Of a stretch of DNA of 64,000 nucleotides, positions 47,378-59,626 are shown in pieces. The stretch is from Chromobotia macracanthus (Eukaryota > Chordata > Actinopteri > Cypriniformes > Botiidae), in the NCBI GenBank assembly GCA_036877525.1, contig JAZGTH010000098.1, forward strand, positions 62,001 through 126,000. Direction: 5' to 3'. The notes beneath the pieces are model-generated. The model saw only the letters and a list, made by a program, of their open reading frames with translations, searched no databases and had not been told where the DNA came from. The position numbers and the translations under genes were made by a program. Within the stretch, counting starts at the first letter, position 1; the number at the start of each line of letters is the position of its first letter.

Positions 47378-48394
47378 GGTCGCCTGCTTAGCAGTGAATA
47401 ACATCACATCACGGCGAGGTGATACAGAGACTCCATCGCCTCACAGCAAACATGACATACCGCAACAAAATACACGGTTCGATTTTAAACAACCTATTTC
47501 AATGATTCATTCAGAAACACTTTCTGCCTTATGTATAATTCATCATTCCACCATCATCCTCTCCAGCACTGTCAAGTAACAAACAATGACTTTTTGATGT
47601 GAATTATTTAACGTGTGATTCGCTGTGCTAATATTATCCAAGGAGAAGAGAGCTTTTCATTATAACACTTAATTTCCCAGTAGGCCCATATGAAAAGGGA
47701 AACCTTCATAAAAAAAACAATATTCAATGTTGTGATGTTAAAATACAAAAACTGCTTTTCCTACATCTATTCATAGCAGCTATGGTACACCATGTATATG
47801 TTCAAATAAGGTACCTGCTAGTTTCTAGCGTGAAACCAATAGCAGCCAATAACAGAATTTCAAAAGGGGATTTATGCTTCAAAAACTCAGTCCCATGATT
47901 CCCTTGCTTCCCAAGGCAGATTCCAAAGCGCCAACAGCATCAGAGCCGATACATCAAAATAACTGTTGTAAATAATATCCTAAAGCTTCTAACCCAACCC
48001 TCCCCACCCACTTCTCCTACATTCTTGTGTGCAAATGAAGCAATTAATAAATTCCCGAAGGAAAAGTTTTATTGCTCAGAGGTTGTTCCTTCACAGCTCA
48101 CGAGGTTTAGTGGAATTTCCAGTTACGTTTCATTTCCGGGTGAACTTTTCCTAAGATGTTTCCCCCAAAATTCCTAATGAGAAAACTAATGGGACAATTG
48201 TTAACTTTTATTAACTGCTATAAATGATGAGGCTAATGTTGCTAGATAATTTGGTTGTGGAAGAAATAATGAATTATAAGGTCATATTGACACCTCTCAA
48301 CTTTTTATTGCACAGACATTGGTTTCTTGGCAAATTATTGAGGTTTAGTCTCTTCTGTAACTCCACAAGAGGCATGTGTGAGATTGATGAGGCC
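47378..48394. other. Non-coding stretch
   Basis: 47,390-47,580 and 47,850-48,180 are unique and moderately complex, possibly regulatory. No gene. Confidence 0.4.
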
Positions 48395-48713
48395 TATTTC
48401 TCAGGAAAAAAGGAAAACTTTATGTCATTATTTACTCACTATTCTAAATCACATCATTCCAAGCCTTTATTTCAAGAGAGCAAGGGCATATGTCAGATTA
48501 ACAGAAAATAACTTTTCATTTCAGTCTGTTTCTTACCCAAAGCTATTGAATGACGCCAGATGATTTTATGATTTGAAAAGCCCATTCATTCTAATGTAAT
48601 GGAAGAAAACTATTACATTCCTCAAAATGTGTTCTATGCGGGAAAGTTTGCCATAAAAATGAATGAGTACTTAATGACAGAATTTTCCTTTTTGGATAAA
48701 CTATTCCTTTAAG
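48395..48713. mobile_element. MITE family C, copy 3 (near full length, diverged)
   Basis: Left arm TTATGTCATTATTTACTCAC with ATCATTCCAAGCC, and right arm CTTAATGACAGAATTTTCCT then TTTTGGATAAACTATTCCTTTAA, are the two inverted arms of the common cyprinid element. The middle keeps CCATTCATTCTAATGTAATGG. Non-coding. Confidence 0.75.
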
Positions 48714-49448
48714 CAAATGTCTCCATTGTAATCATATTGGCTAAGAAACAACTGAAATATTAAATTCCTGTAGGTTAGAACTTCTAGGTGTGCTGTAATA
48801 TCTGCTCTCTCTTTTCTCCGGCTATCTCAAAACATTTCCTTTCAGGGCAGATTGTGGAGTATTACTGATACCACAGCAGTGGAGTTTATCTATATCATTC
48901 ATGCTATCAGACCACAGAAAGTCCAGGATGGAAATCAAGCCATCAGAAGACATTTTCTTTAGTTTCATTATAAATTATTTAAAAGATGAGGGTTTCGGTT
49001 AGATCACTGCAGACAGAGCTCTTATAGATTGAAAATATGCTATAAATATATAATGTGGAAACAGGCGGCACATGAGGGGCAGGTATTAGTAACCTATTGT
49101 ATAGATAATTGACGATTTCCCATGAAGCTTTTCAAATGGGTCCCCCATCTTTGAATCGCTTTCATCCCATTGAATATGAGACTCTGATTGTGTGAAATCA
49201 CCACAACTACCTTCAATTACAGGAGGCAGTCAGCGTAGGAAATGGCTTCTGTAGGTCAGAGGAGAAAATGGCTCTGTGAAATGGCAGCCTAAACCGCGTC
49301 TTTCGACAGCAGTCTGCATACCTGTATCATCAGAAAACGTTTATTATTTAAGGCTAGATAAAACACAGCCCATAAGAAAAAGCATTTGGACAAACAGTAA
49401 TTAAGGAAAACACAAAGATACCCAACAAGTGTGAAAATCTCGCATTCC
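48714..49448. other. Non-coding spacer
   Basis: No gene or repeat defined. Confidence 0.45.
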
Positions 49449-49586
49449 TGCAGCTCAAATGGTACAGTATGGCACTTGCGACAACAAAGTCATGGGTTCG
49501 ATTCGAGGGACACGTGCATGCTGTAAGTATATACCCTGAATGTTCTGTAAGTCACTTTGGATAAAAGCATATGCTAAATGAACAAC
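49449..49586 (+). mobile_element. tRNA-derived SINE
   Basis: A box A-like CAGCTCAAATGG (49,451-49,462) and a box B-like GGTTCGATTCG (49,495-49,505) form a tRNA-related RNA polymerase III promoter. The 3' part, TGTAAGTCACTTTGGATAAA then AGCATATGCTAAATGAA, is the fish SINE/LINE-type tail (usual form GTCGCTTTGGATAAAAGCGT). It is not a functional tRNA: the cloverleaf stems do not pair. Confidence 0.85.
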
Positions 49587-49654
49587 ATATGAAAAACACT
49601 GCACTTACTTCATGTTTCACTCAGCCAAGCGTACAGTAGCCTACACAAAAACCA

Positions 49655-49750
49655 GGGTGTTGTGGCAAGTTGCCAGGGCGTTGCTATGCAGTTGCTAAGG
49701 TGTTTTGAATGTTTGAGCATGTTGCTACATGGTTGCTAGGTGACTGCTTA
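49655..49750. repeat. GTTGCTA minisatellite-like repeat
   Basis: Degenerate tandem units around GTTGCTA(T/A)G(G/C) occur: GTTGCCAGG, GTTGCTATGC, GTTGCTAAGG, GTTGCTACATG, GTTGCTAGG. It matches a degenerate short-unit repeat common in cyprinid genomes. Confidence 0.7.
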
Positions 49751-49895
49751 CTGACAGGTATGGTTTAAAAGAGAAAACATAAGAGTTCACCTCTATCTAA
49801 TCATCTAGATATAAGATATAGCACTAACAATGCCATACAATATTACATGCTGATGTTCCATACTCATACCATAAACATAAGCTTGCATGAGCAAC

Positions 49896-50244
49896 CCCAG
49901 CTAACAGGGAACATTCTCAGAACATTGGCTTATGTTCTCTAAAAGTTCTCTCAAAATTATAAATTGGTTTTTTTTTTACAGTAACATAAATATAATTATT
50001 TTTTAATGTTTAATGTATTCTTAAGTTGTTAGTGGAAGTTACAAAATTAAAAAAGTTTGAATAACATTCTTTCAACCAAACAGGTCATTATAGGTTGTTT
50101 ATACATTGTCTAAAAACTGGACATTCCTAAAACTTTCGATTTTTGTTATTATTTGTTATGTTATTAACAATGTTATTATCACTTAACATGCTGAACAGCT
50201 GAAACATTAGGGAAATGCTTTAAAACCTAAAATTGTTAGCTGGG
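49896..50244 (-). mobile_element. CCCAGCTAACA MITE, copy 12 (intact termini)
   Basis: Both termini are perfect: CCCAGCTAACA and TGTTAGCTGGG, 349 bp. The 8 bp on either side (TGAGCAAC and ACAGCAAC) match at 6 of 8 positions, the best hint of an 8-bp target duplication among the 16 copies. Confidence 0.95.
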
Positions 50245-50329
50245 ACAGCAACCGTGATGTTTTCCTTAAAAAGCAGCACTAACAAGCACACAAAACAGAA
50301 TCAGTGCAAGTTTGTAAAGATGCTTTCCA

Positions 50330-50720
50330 TGGTTCTATTAATGTTTTTCTGGAGCCGGCAGGGGATAATCTCTCAATCAGTGTAATGAGGAAACGTATAC
50401 GGTTTGATCCCAGTGGCTCACGCCTGGCCTCAAGACCAATTTAAAGAAGTTTCGCACCATTACACTATCCTTCAAAGAGAGAGGGGCTCAAATCCTCCCA
50501 CAAACCTCGATTTATTTCCCCTGTTGGGCGTCTCTTCTTTGTTTTAATTAAAGCAAATTCCACCGAGGGGAAGTCGCATGGAGGCTGAGGGGAAATTTTC
50601 TAATTATTGTACCAATCAAGATTAAATCTGGGTGATTAGAACAGCAGCCGCCCCAAAGAAGAATCACGACGGTTCCACGATTTTTGTGTGTGCATGAATT
50701 ACGAGGATTTGGCTAAAACT
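50330..50720. promoter_or_regulatory. Candidate conserved block between inverted MITEs
   Basis: Unique, CpG-containing DNA with the palindrome TTTAATTAAA (50,543-50,552), CTAATTATTGTACC and AATCAAGATTAAATC. It sits between copy 12 (minus) and copy 13 (plus). Confidence 0.3.
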
Positions 50721-50764
50721 ATAAAACAACCTTGTGTTTAATGAAGAGCATGTTGTGCAAACAA

Positions 50765-51115
50765 CCCAGCTAACAACTTTAGGTTGTAAGAACATTTCCT
50801 TAACATTTCCATTAAGTAACAAAAATGTTAAAAATGTTGTTTTAAAAGTGCTGAGAACATTCAAATTGTCCAGTTCAAATGGTCACGTTTTTTATACGCT
50901 TGGTTATAAGAGCATTATTCAAACCTTTCTTTAATTCTAAAACATTTTTAAAATGTTCCACAAACAACATAAAAATTATATTTTTGATATATATGATATA
51001 TAACATTAAAAAAATGTTATAAAAAAAACTAACATTACTGCAAAAAAATGCCTTTTGATAACTTAGAAATAACTTGGAACGTTAAAACTTCTGAGAACGT
51101 TCCCTGTTAGCTGGG
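50765..51115 (+). mobile_element. CCCAGCTAACA MITE, copy 13 (intact termini)
   Basis: Perfect CCCAGCTAACA and TGTTAGCTGGG termini, 351 bp. It faces copy 12 about 520 bp away. Confidence 0.95.
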
Positions 51116-53099
51116 AATTCTGGCCACAAAATAAGGTGACATGCTACACTTTAAAGAGCATTACAAAAGTGATAAAAAATATTTAATGTCTGGTTGATTT
51201 ACTGCGAGCATATTAAAAACTACACTGAATCATTAATATGGAAACCATCTCCGCATCATTAATACTGAGGGCTGGTAAGGCCAGCGTAATGCCATGGTTT
51301 CCTAGGCCCTGTGTAGATTGAGTTCAGGTTCCAGGGGTAAACGAGCCGAATAAGTATGCCTGATTACTTACGGTATACTTACGGTAGACAAACATATGCA
51401 ATTATTTCAGCGTCTCATAAAGTCATAAGTTAAACATAGAATTAAACATTACGGTACCTTTTCTTGATAAGGCTTTCCAGCGCTTAGATTGGGTTAGAAA
51501 TGTCACACAACATTAAAAAATGACATTTGGCTTTTGCAGGAATGGATAGCTTCTCTAATGCTTCAGTCAGTGGCTCTCCACAAACAGAGCAGAGAAAGGA
51601 TTTGTATCACTGCAGCTAATTGAAGCAGTCGGATGGTCTATTCACAGAAGAAATGACATTTGTTTCAAATATGAGCCTTTTCAACCGATGAACACACTGC
51701 ATTCATTACATAAAGGGAGAAATTGTTTAAAAAGACCAAAGAAAAAATGAGATATGCTGTAAAACATAACAGTCATACATTTTTGTACAGCTTTGTCATA
51801 TGTGGAAAAACGTAGGATGAAAAATTAAGAAAAAGGTTCATCTTCATAAACTTTCACTGTGGCCCTCCCGTTGTTTTGTTTTCGTCAAGTTTTGAGTTAC
51901 ACATATGAGGTGACAAATCTTGTATCCAAATTCTAATACTAAAGAAAAACGAAACAAAAGGAGGATCATAAAAGCTTGAAGATGAAAGTAGTGGTTCCAT
52001 ATCATTAAGACAAAAACGTCAGATAATACCTCTGTGACACCACATACACTGTTTACTACAGCAAAATATTAGTGTACTTGGCCAACTGCTGAGAAACAAT
52101 CAAGTTACCTTGGCAACTGACAAGTAACCAATCATGAGTCACTATGTCACTACAGGCCGTCCACCACCATCCACCTGCTAACCATACTAAGAAATCCAGG
52201 CTGTGAATGCTGACCCAATTCTCACCACGCTCAGCAATGTTTGGCCAATAGTGGACCAGCATTAGGAGTTCTGTTAAAGAGTTATTATTGCGTTATCCGA
52301 ATATATAAAGAAAAAAGTTAAAGCACACATTCTTACACATTCTCTCTCATTTCCCCTCATTCTTTCTCCACTCTCTAGCAGCATGGGAAAACGGCCCACA
52401 ATGCAGCTTTGTCTAATTGGTTTATTGTCTGGAGAATCTGGGACATGACAGGCAGTCAGAGGCAAGCTTTCATCAGAGGTTATTTGGAGAAATAACTAAT
52501 TTCAGCCGTTCTCCCAGCACAGAATCAACCTGCTGCGTCTGAGTCGGGCTCTCTGGAGAGTTCATTAAGACAGTGGCATTCCAGATCTCCTAGTCAACAA
52601 CTGAACATGGCAGTAACCTTTATACTGCCACACTGTCTGGAGTTTCTATTGCCTGCATGTGTTTATTCCAGTGTCCTGCACATATCAGTAGTTTGCACAG
52701 ACAAAGGACATGGAATGTTTACTGGGATTAATTACACAGCCGGAGGCCAATTCAACAGGGAAGAATGAAATTAAATAAGAAAATTACACTGCAACGTGTT
52801 GGATTGTACAGACTGTGGCTTTGTTGCCAGAGAGAAATATTAATATTATTCTTAATATTAAATGTTAGTATTAAATACTATTATCATTATTATTGCTATT
52901 ATAGATTGTAAAGACTTTGTATTTGACTAGTAAACTACTAGTAAATTACAACTACTAAACACACACAAACTAAACAGTTCTAAGCTCAAGCTTCCTGGAA
53001 TACTGGAGACCAATTATTACATGTAAGACACAACCAGAAAAAGTTTCGGGACTCTAGAGTCACAATCACATCCACCACAAGCAAAGCCAGCATGAACAG
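51116..53099. other. Non-coding stretch
   Basis: A tandem ACTTACGGTA pair lies at about 51,365-51,386. 52,850-52,960 is simple A+T-rich DNA. No gene seen. Confidence 0.45.
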
Positions 53100-53420
53100 C
53101 CAGATGACCTTCTGAAATTCCTTTGAATGCCCCCTGTACATGCTTTCACATCCCTGTCACACTGCCCATGTGCCAGCCCAGGCTTATGGTGCCAAGACAA
53201 GCTTACAGGCTCCTGTTTCACTGGAGGCACAAGAGCTTGTGAAGATTGCGCTAATTTGTACACCTCAGTCAACAAGGATGAAAGACTGCGAGTAATTATT
53301 AATTCATCATTAAAAGCCCCTATTATTTATTAGCCTGGGGATCATGCTGCCCGGTGTGCTTGCCATTCTGTCCAGAAAGGTCCCTCTGTTGATGAGCACC
53401 AGCCCCAGGCAGTGCACTGC
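53100..53420. promoter_or_regulatory. Candidate conserved non-coding block
   Basis: Unique, moderately GC-rich sequence ending in an ATTA-rich part (GAGTAATTATTAATTCATC). Frames of 68-69 codons on both strands lack domains. Confidence 0.25.
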
Positions 53421-53579
53421 CCTCCTTCTCTCTAGACTCTGACGAGACATGTTCCCCTGGGCAACAAGGCACCACTCAACTAAGGTTCCACCTGAGACAT
53501 GGACTCAGCCCATCATCTTCTGATCCTAAATGACTAGATCCCTGCTTATGAGCCACAGTTGTTTGATTCTGACCTGATT

Positions 53580-54100
53580 TAAAGTGCCCTCCATTGTATT
53601 GTGACAGTAAAGGAAAATTTGCTCTGTTTGCTGTGGAGTCAAGAAAGCTTTCGTGATTAAAAGATGAATATGAGGCTAATGTACAGAATGTCACATTTGT
53701 AAACATTTTTCACTGCTTTTTTTGTCAGAGTCAGCTCCATTTTGGCTTGTGTGTGTTCTCATCAAACGTAAGACTCAGACTGCAGAAGCAATGGACAGAA
53801 CCGATACTACACATTCCCTACTTTCAATGTTTGAACTAATAATGCAACAGAACACAACTGATCACTTAGAAACATAACTGTGAGCCAGTTGTCCCAATAT
53901 TTAGACTCACATTAGATAGAGAAATGAAACTCTGCTGTTCTTCTAAATTGGTAAAACATTTATGTGTTGAAACAGCCAAATAACAAAATGACATTCTGTA
54001 CTTTTACCTCATATTCATATTTTAATCATTAAACATTTCTTGACTCCACAGCAAACATGCTATTTTTTCTTTACTGTCCCAATACTGAAAGGCACTGTAT
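53580..54100. mobile_element. Tc1-type element with long inverted repeats
   Basis: Left arm 53,580-53,708 (AAAGTGCCCTCCATTGTATT, then GTGACAGTAAAGG and GCTGTGGAGTCAAGAAA) and right arm 53,985-54,098 are reverse complements over about 110 bp with scattered mismatches. The outer AGTGCCCTCC word matches the end of a well-known class of fish Tc1/mariner elements. No transposase frame is left in the roughly 275-bp middle. It is a non-autonomous, inverted-repeat/direct-repeat style copy. Confidence 0.85.
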
Positions 54101-56697
54101 ATTTAGTTGCATATTTATACACAGAAAGGAGCAAAAGGAACCTGTGGCAAGATCCAGCAGCCCTGGGCTAAAGGTCGGCTTCACACAAGTGATGAAGAGG
54201 ACTTAGAGAACGAGCCGTGATCAGGACCTATTGATTTTTCAAAGCACTTTCAAAGTCATAGCAAGCTTGTTTGTGAATCACAGGGTAATGCACTTCTTGC
54301 AAGAGAACAAGGGGACGTCTACAAATTACGATTTTTCCTGTCACTACGGCAGAACGTGTACACATTTGTATAATTCCAGCTGCAGTTTAGCACTGGCAAA
54401 CAGAACAAACAAATATTGATGATATTTGTTCATTCCCTCGTGCACATAAGTCTGAGGGGCAATAAAGACTCCTAAATGCCCTAACACAAGAAAAAACCTT
54501 GGGCCAAATATAGATTGGTTTAATAGATAGATTAAACGCATGTTTATGAAACTGGTGGCAGTAGCTAGGCCATTGATCAGCCGGGCTTATACGCTTTAGT
54601 GTACAACTGCAAAGTGATATTTATGTATGTTTAAAACTCAATTTAACACCAGGATAGCGTAACTATAATGGGCAGTACTTTTGGAGCTCGGGGCCAATCA
54701 ATAATTGCTGAAAGCACAAATGACTTTATTTTCTTGGGACCACTGAAACGATGAGAGAACGGCTGAATTTGATATGTAACAGAATATTCAGGCAAATGTG
54801 TTGGATAAGATTATCATTACAAAACCATCAGCACAGGGTCTTGAGAAGCAGTCAGAGACAACCTAAAATCTGCACCGATTGATAATGAAAGTATCTCCAC
54901 TCTGATCATTGCTTCTAGCTAAAAAACTGTGCAGTGAATGCGTTATTCTGGCTGACGAGGCCTGGGCAGATGCATTCTGTCTGTAGCCCAGAGACACTAT
55001 GCTATGATAGTTTATATAAGACACATTAAGACAAACAAAGAATTATCTTTGTTTACGATATGGGCCATTATGTGGTCCAGGAAGTGACACAGTACCTCTG
55101 AAGCACAGCCTATCCAATGACACATCCATTATAACGCTATCCTGTAAATTCTCTGTCCACTGAATATGGTACACTGTATAGCTAATTTATAGTTGATGGT
55201 AGTCAGTTAAAGTATTCAGCCCTGTTACTCATTCTGTCATAGTGTTTGCTCTGTTTATTGTTTGATTTATTTTGTTAATTTAGTTAACATTGTGATGTTT
55301 AACTAATGCTTATTGCTAGAAAATAACCAAATAAAACAGGGGTTTCCACTATTTTTAGATAAGTCACAAATTTTGGTAATAGGGTTGAAAAATCTCATAT
55401 AAACCATAAACTTCTAAAATAATCATCAGTTGCTTTCCTGAGGTTTACAATCGACTGCGACTCAGGCCCTTTTTGCACTCTATTCATGGAAAAAATAAAT
55501 ACTAAATACACAAATTCTTTACAGTATACTGTATTCAACAGTTCATACTGATTTACAAGAAGTTAAATAAAATGCTACTGCACATACAGCTTATATTAAA
55601 AAGACATGGACAAACAGGTTCTTGTGAGGTCTAAAGGACACAGACTAAAGTCGTCTGAAGCAAGATACGGCAGACAGACAGTTATAAACTTACCCAGCCT
55701 ACACAGTGGCCGAGACATTACACCTCTACAGAATAAGCCTATAGAGTAATTTTACAGGTATACAGAGGGCAATTAAAAGCCGGTATTGCAGCAACATGGA
55801 TTTCCCTCTTTCTTTCCTTTAAATCAAAGAAAAGGCTGAAAAATTGAGTGATGACCCTTAGTACAAGGATACTGTAGTTATTAACACATACAGTAGCTTT
55901 GTGAAAGCCACATATACACACAAAACAACAGTCATGGCCTCTCAATGTTAGACAAGCCATTCGAATAAACATCCCTAATTTGAAAAACATGAACACCGCG
56001 CCACAGCGGTAAACATTTTGCATTGAGAGCCACTTCAGCGTGGGTAGATAAAGGCCTTGGGTAACAATTAATTAATCTAAACCTGGTGGTTTTTGTTAAA
56101 AGTGTGCTTTTTTTGCTCTCAAGGGCTCCCTCAGCCACACACAGAACCAAACAAGTTGTTTTGTCTTAGTGAAAAGGAAGCGTACACAATACACTCTTCA
56201 CAAGGGTATAACGCGACCAACTTTGGCACTGTCAATAGCCTGGCGTGTCCATAGCGCACAAATCATTAGCTATTACATTCCGTCTCTGAATGGCACCAGT
56301 GGATAAATGTCTTTCTGTTTGCTATTTGAGATGTAAAGTAGATATGTAATTTAATTTCTCATAAAAAGGCGTCCCCTCTTATTTCATTATCAACACCTTG
56401 TGTGGTTGCCATTAAACACTGTTCAGGTCACCTCCATGTGCTGTAAGTGCAATCTATCTTTTTCTGTCACTGTCACTGATCCAGGGTCAGAGCACAGAGC
56501 TGACGAGACGTTACCTTGCACTGCCTTTGTCTGACTTAGAGTTCATTACAAATCCATGCGAGAAAAAAGCAGGGATTAAAAGCGGAATAGCTTTATTGAT
56601 GCAGCTGTTAAAGGAGAGTTGTAGGGCATTCTAAACATAGATGTACTAAGGCTCAGGAAGCTGTTGACTTCATAATATAGATTTGGAACGGTAACAG
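54101..56697. other. Non-coding stretch
   Basis: No gene. CAGGGGTTTCCACTATTTTT at about 55,337 hints at a hAT-type end with no partner. 54,640-55,000 is moderately complex. Minus-strand frames of 72-94 codons at 55,739-56,150 are not recognisable. Confidence 0.45.
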
Positions 56698-56825
56698 CCC
56701 AGCTAACAGGGAACATTCTCAGAACGTTGACTAACATTCTCTAAAGTTCTCAACATTATCAAAAACATTCTTGAAGTAACATTAGTAAAACATTTTTACA
56801 TAATATGTCATGTATATCACAAAAT
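56698..56825 (-). mobile_element. CCCAGCTAACA MITE, copy 14 (truncated)
   Basis: It starts with a perfect CCCAGCTAACAGGGAACATT and follows the family through TAACATTAGTAAAAC, then stops near 56,825; the other half is missing. Confidence 0.88.
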
Positions 56826-58932
56826 GAACAAACATTTTTAATCAAATTCTTTAAAAACCAAAATGTCAGAGTTCCACTCACTATCCACATTATTTTCAGA
56901 TATCATAAACCATTTTATTACTTTAATAGCACTATACTTTTACTGTCTATAATTAGTTGTGCCTATTTTAGGAAAAACATCTAAGACAAAGTTAAAACAT
57001 AAATAAGGCATAACTGAGAACTCAATGAAGTCTCCTGAGATATGAACCGCTGAGCAACAAAGCGTTCTGCATACTTCCAGTGCATTGTGGAAGCAGCCAG
57101 ATTTTTCCTGTCTATTACTGCCTGTAATGGGAGGTGTAAATCACGGGTTACTTAAAAACAGAGGCTCTTGGACTCAACAAAGCTCAAAGTTTTATTGGAC
57201 AATCATCACTCCCAACTGAGTTTTGACCGATTAGGTTCTTTCCCGTAACTGTTTTGGAATTCTCCAATTCTGCACCATCAACAAACCATAATGAGACCTT
57301 AAGCAGATGAGAGGCCCTCATGGTTCAGTCTGAGGGGAATCACATAGATGCCAGCAAGATTTATGAATTAAACATATTTTCAATGAAATTTTGTTTAGTT
57401 ATATTTTGAAGTATATTGTGGCTTTCTTCCTCTTTCATTACAAACCGAAGTGGCGTAATGAAAACAGTTGCTTGCTGCACAGAACAAGCCTCGAACGCTT
57501 ATGCAGAAGAAAATTTATTACCAACGCGCTGGTGTAGTCACACACAGCCTTCCCGCAAACAATAGAGGCTGGGTTTAGCAAAACAGCAGATACACATAAA
57601 CTCAGCAGATAGCCTTGTTTTGCTGCGAAGAGGCTGAATGCATCATTGTCTTCCTTAAAAAGTATACTGCAAAAAAATCAATAATTAACTGACAGATTGC
57701 ATAAAAATCAGCCATCTGCTAGCAGGGACCTCACTAGCATAAATACCTCCAGGAAACACGTGCTGATAAATGAAAATAATATTAACAGCGCAGAATCTCT
57801 TTAAAGAATTCGCCCACAGTGTTTCGGTTAATTATTCAGGGGCGAAATTAGAACAAGCCTGCATTAAACTAACCTGACTTTTCACCTTTGCCTTTGTTAA
57901 AAATAATGCAACTTTTGCGCAGCTGTGTGTACCTTCAGGCAGTCTGTCAGAGACAAGAGTAAACATTTCGCTTTCAGTCAAGTGCAAACACATTTGAAAG
58001 ATGTGCCTTTAATAGATAATGACATACTGTAAGTCTGTTTGAAAGTCCTGCCATGCTAACTAGTTTACTAGCAATTACTACACAATAATAAAAAACAGGG
58101 GTAGGGTGGGACAGTGAGTTTAAAAATGCTTGCATGCTAAACCAAATCCTCCGGCATTTAACAATGTGTAAGCAATTTCTGTTGTTTAAAATTGGAAAAA
58201 TATTGGATCGATGCAAGCAATGGTCAGGAATTCGATGGGGTACTGTAGGCTGCAGCAGACCAAAATCTGTGACCGAGAAATGGAAGCCCATAAAATGATG
58301 ATATATGAATTTTAATGATATATAAATCATTAAAAACAGGATAATGTTAGATTTTACCTGTGAGTGGCTTCACACAAGCTGAGGGCCTGTGTATTTATAA
58401 TGCACTAAAGTGAATGGAACCCTGATGAATGTTCTTCAGCAGTAACTAACTTTCACTCCTGTTACTGTAAGTCTTGTTACTCACTAGCTTAGAAAATGTT
58501 TCCCTCTTCCAAATAACCAGAGCAGCTTTGGCTCTGATGCAAGTCTATGGAAATCCAGTCTGTTTGGGTAGTTTTAAGCAAAGTTTTACAGAAATTGCTA
58601 ACAGAAAATTGCTTTACCGAAAAGCTAAATGAGGTTTCTCTTTATTCAGTTGACTGTGATAAGCACTCTCCTCTGTTGTAATTCAAAGTTTCTGTAGTCC
58701 TGAATCACCTTCAAATCAGCCTACCTTTGAATCAGCCTATTCTTTAAAGAACACAAATTAAAAAAGGGATCTAATGGGATATTTTGGCTCAAGCAACAGT
58801 GACATGGGGGAGGAGCTGGGCAAAAAGTAAATTAATTAAACACCAAATACAGAACACGAAAACTGGGAAGAAGGCCCATTAAACTGATCAAAACAAGCTG
58901 CTTCAACAAAAGGAGACTATTAGACAAGGAGA
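56826..58932. other. Non-coding stretch
   Basis: No gene. A 118-codon minus frame at 57,974-58,330 has no domain. 57,420-57,960 is moderately complex. Confidence 0.45.
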
Positions 58933-59240
58933 CCAACTAACAATTTTAGGTTGTAAGAACGTTTCCATAATGTTTCCATTAAGTTAAAAAAAACATTAAA
59001 AATGTTGTTTTGAAAGTTCTAGGAATGTTCAATTTTTGACTCTGTATTATCGTTATTGCTTGGTTATAAGAATATTTGTTCAGACATTTTAAAACGTTCC
59101 TCTACAACTTAAGAACAACATTTTTGATATGACATATAACATTAAAAATAAGTTTGACTAACGTTACTGCAAGAACATTTTTTGATAGAGAACAGAGAAA
59201 ATGTTAGCCAACGTTCTGAGAACGTTCCGTGTCAGCTGGG
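58933..59240 (+). mobile_element. CCCAGCTAACA MITE, copy 15
   Basis: It begins CCAACTAACAATTTTAGGTT and ends AACGTTCCGTGTCAGCTGGG, 308 bp. Its right end supplies the last codons and the stop of the minus-strand open frame next to it. Confidence 0.92.
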
Positions 59241-59626
59241 ACGCTGACCCCTGTCTTCTCACGAATACTGTCTGGTTCTGTCTGCATAGAAGTCACCCAT
59301 GCAACAGCTCCGTTGCAGAGTGCTTGGCTCTCTGAAATGTATACAGCCATTTCGATGAGCTCAGCATAATTGTTCTTCACAGTGTTCCTACTCGTATCAT
59401 TCCAAGCTTTTGCCACCTCAGCCCTGGATGTGGCCTCCACAGAGACCCGAGTGCATTCATGTGTTTTGTGAGAAAGACAGAGCAGCATCCAAACACGAAG
59501 GTACATCTCACCGGCCTCTGTTTGGGGAGGTGGAGGTGTTGTTGGGGGTGGAAGAGTAACCACAGACCATTTAAACTGGCCCACTGAACCCCCACGGAGG
59601 CAATTGCTATGTTCTAGATCATTAGG
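59204..59626 (-). other. Unrecognised minus-strand open frame (about 140 codons), possible exon
   Basis: From the in-frame TGA near plus 59,627 the minus strand is open to a TAA inside MITE copy 15. The translation has a proline-rich run (LPPPTTPPPPQTEAGEMYLR) followed by mixed sequence with ordinary residue balance (SRAEVAKAWNDTSRNTVKNN, YAELIEMAVYISES). The final dozen residues are encoded by the MITE end. No family is recognised. There is no good splice donor; an AG after a C/A-rich tract at about 59,518 is a weak acceptor. The local GC content partly explains the absence of stops. It may be chance, a decayed exon or a lineage-specific exon. Confidence 0.15.

Noticed and set aside
49449..49586. 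Functional tRNA gene
   Set aside because: Has A- and B-box-like promoter words but no pairing cloverleaf, and it continues into a SINE tail.
57974..58330. 118-codon minus frame
   Set aside because: Composition not protein-like and no homologous family recognised.
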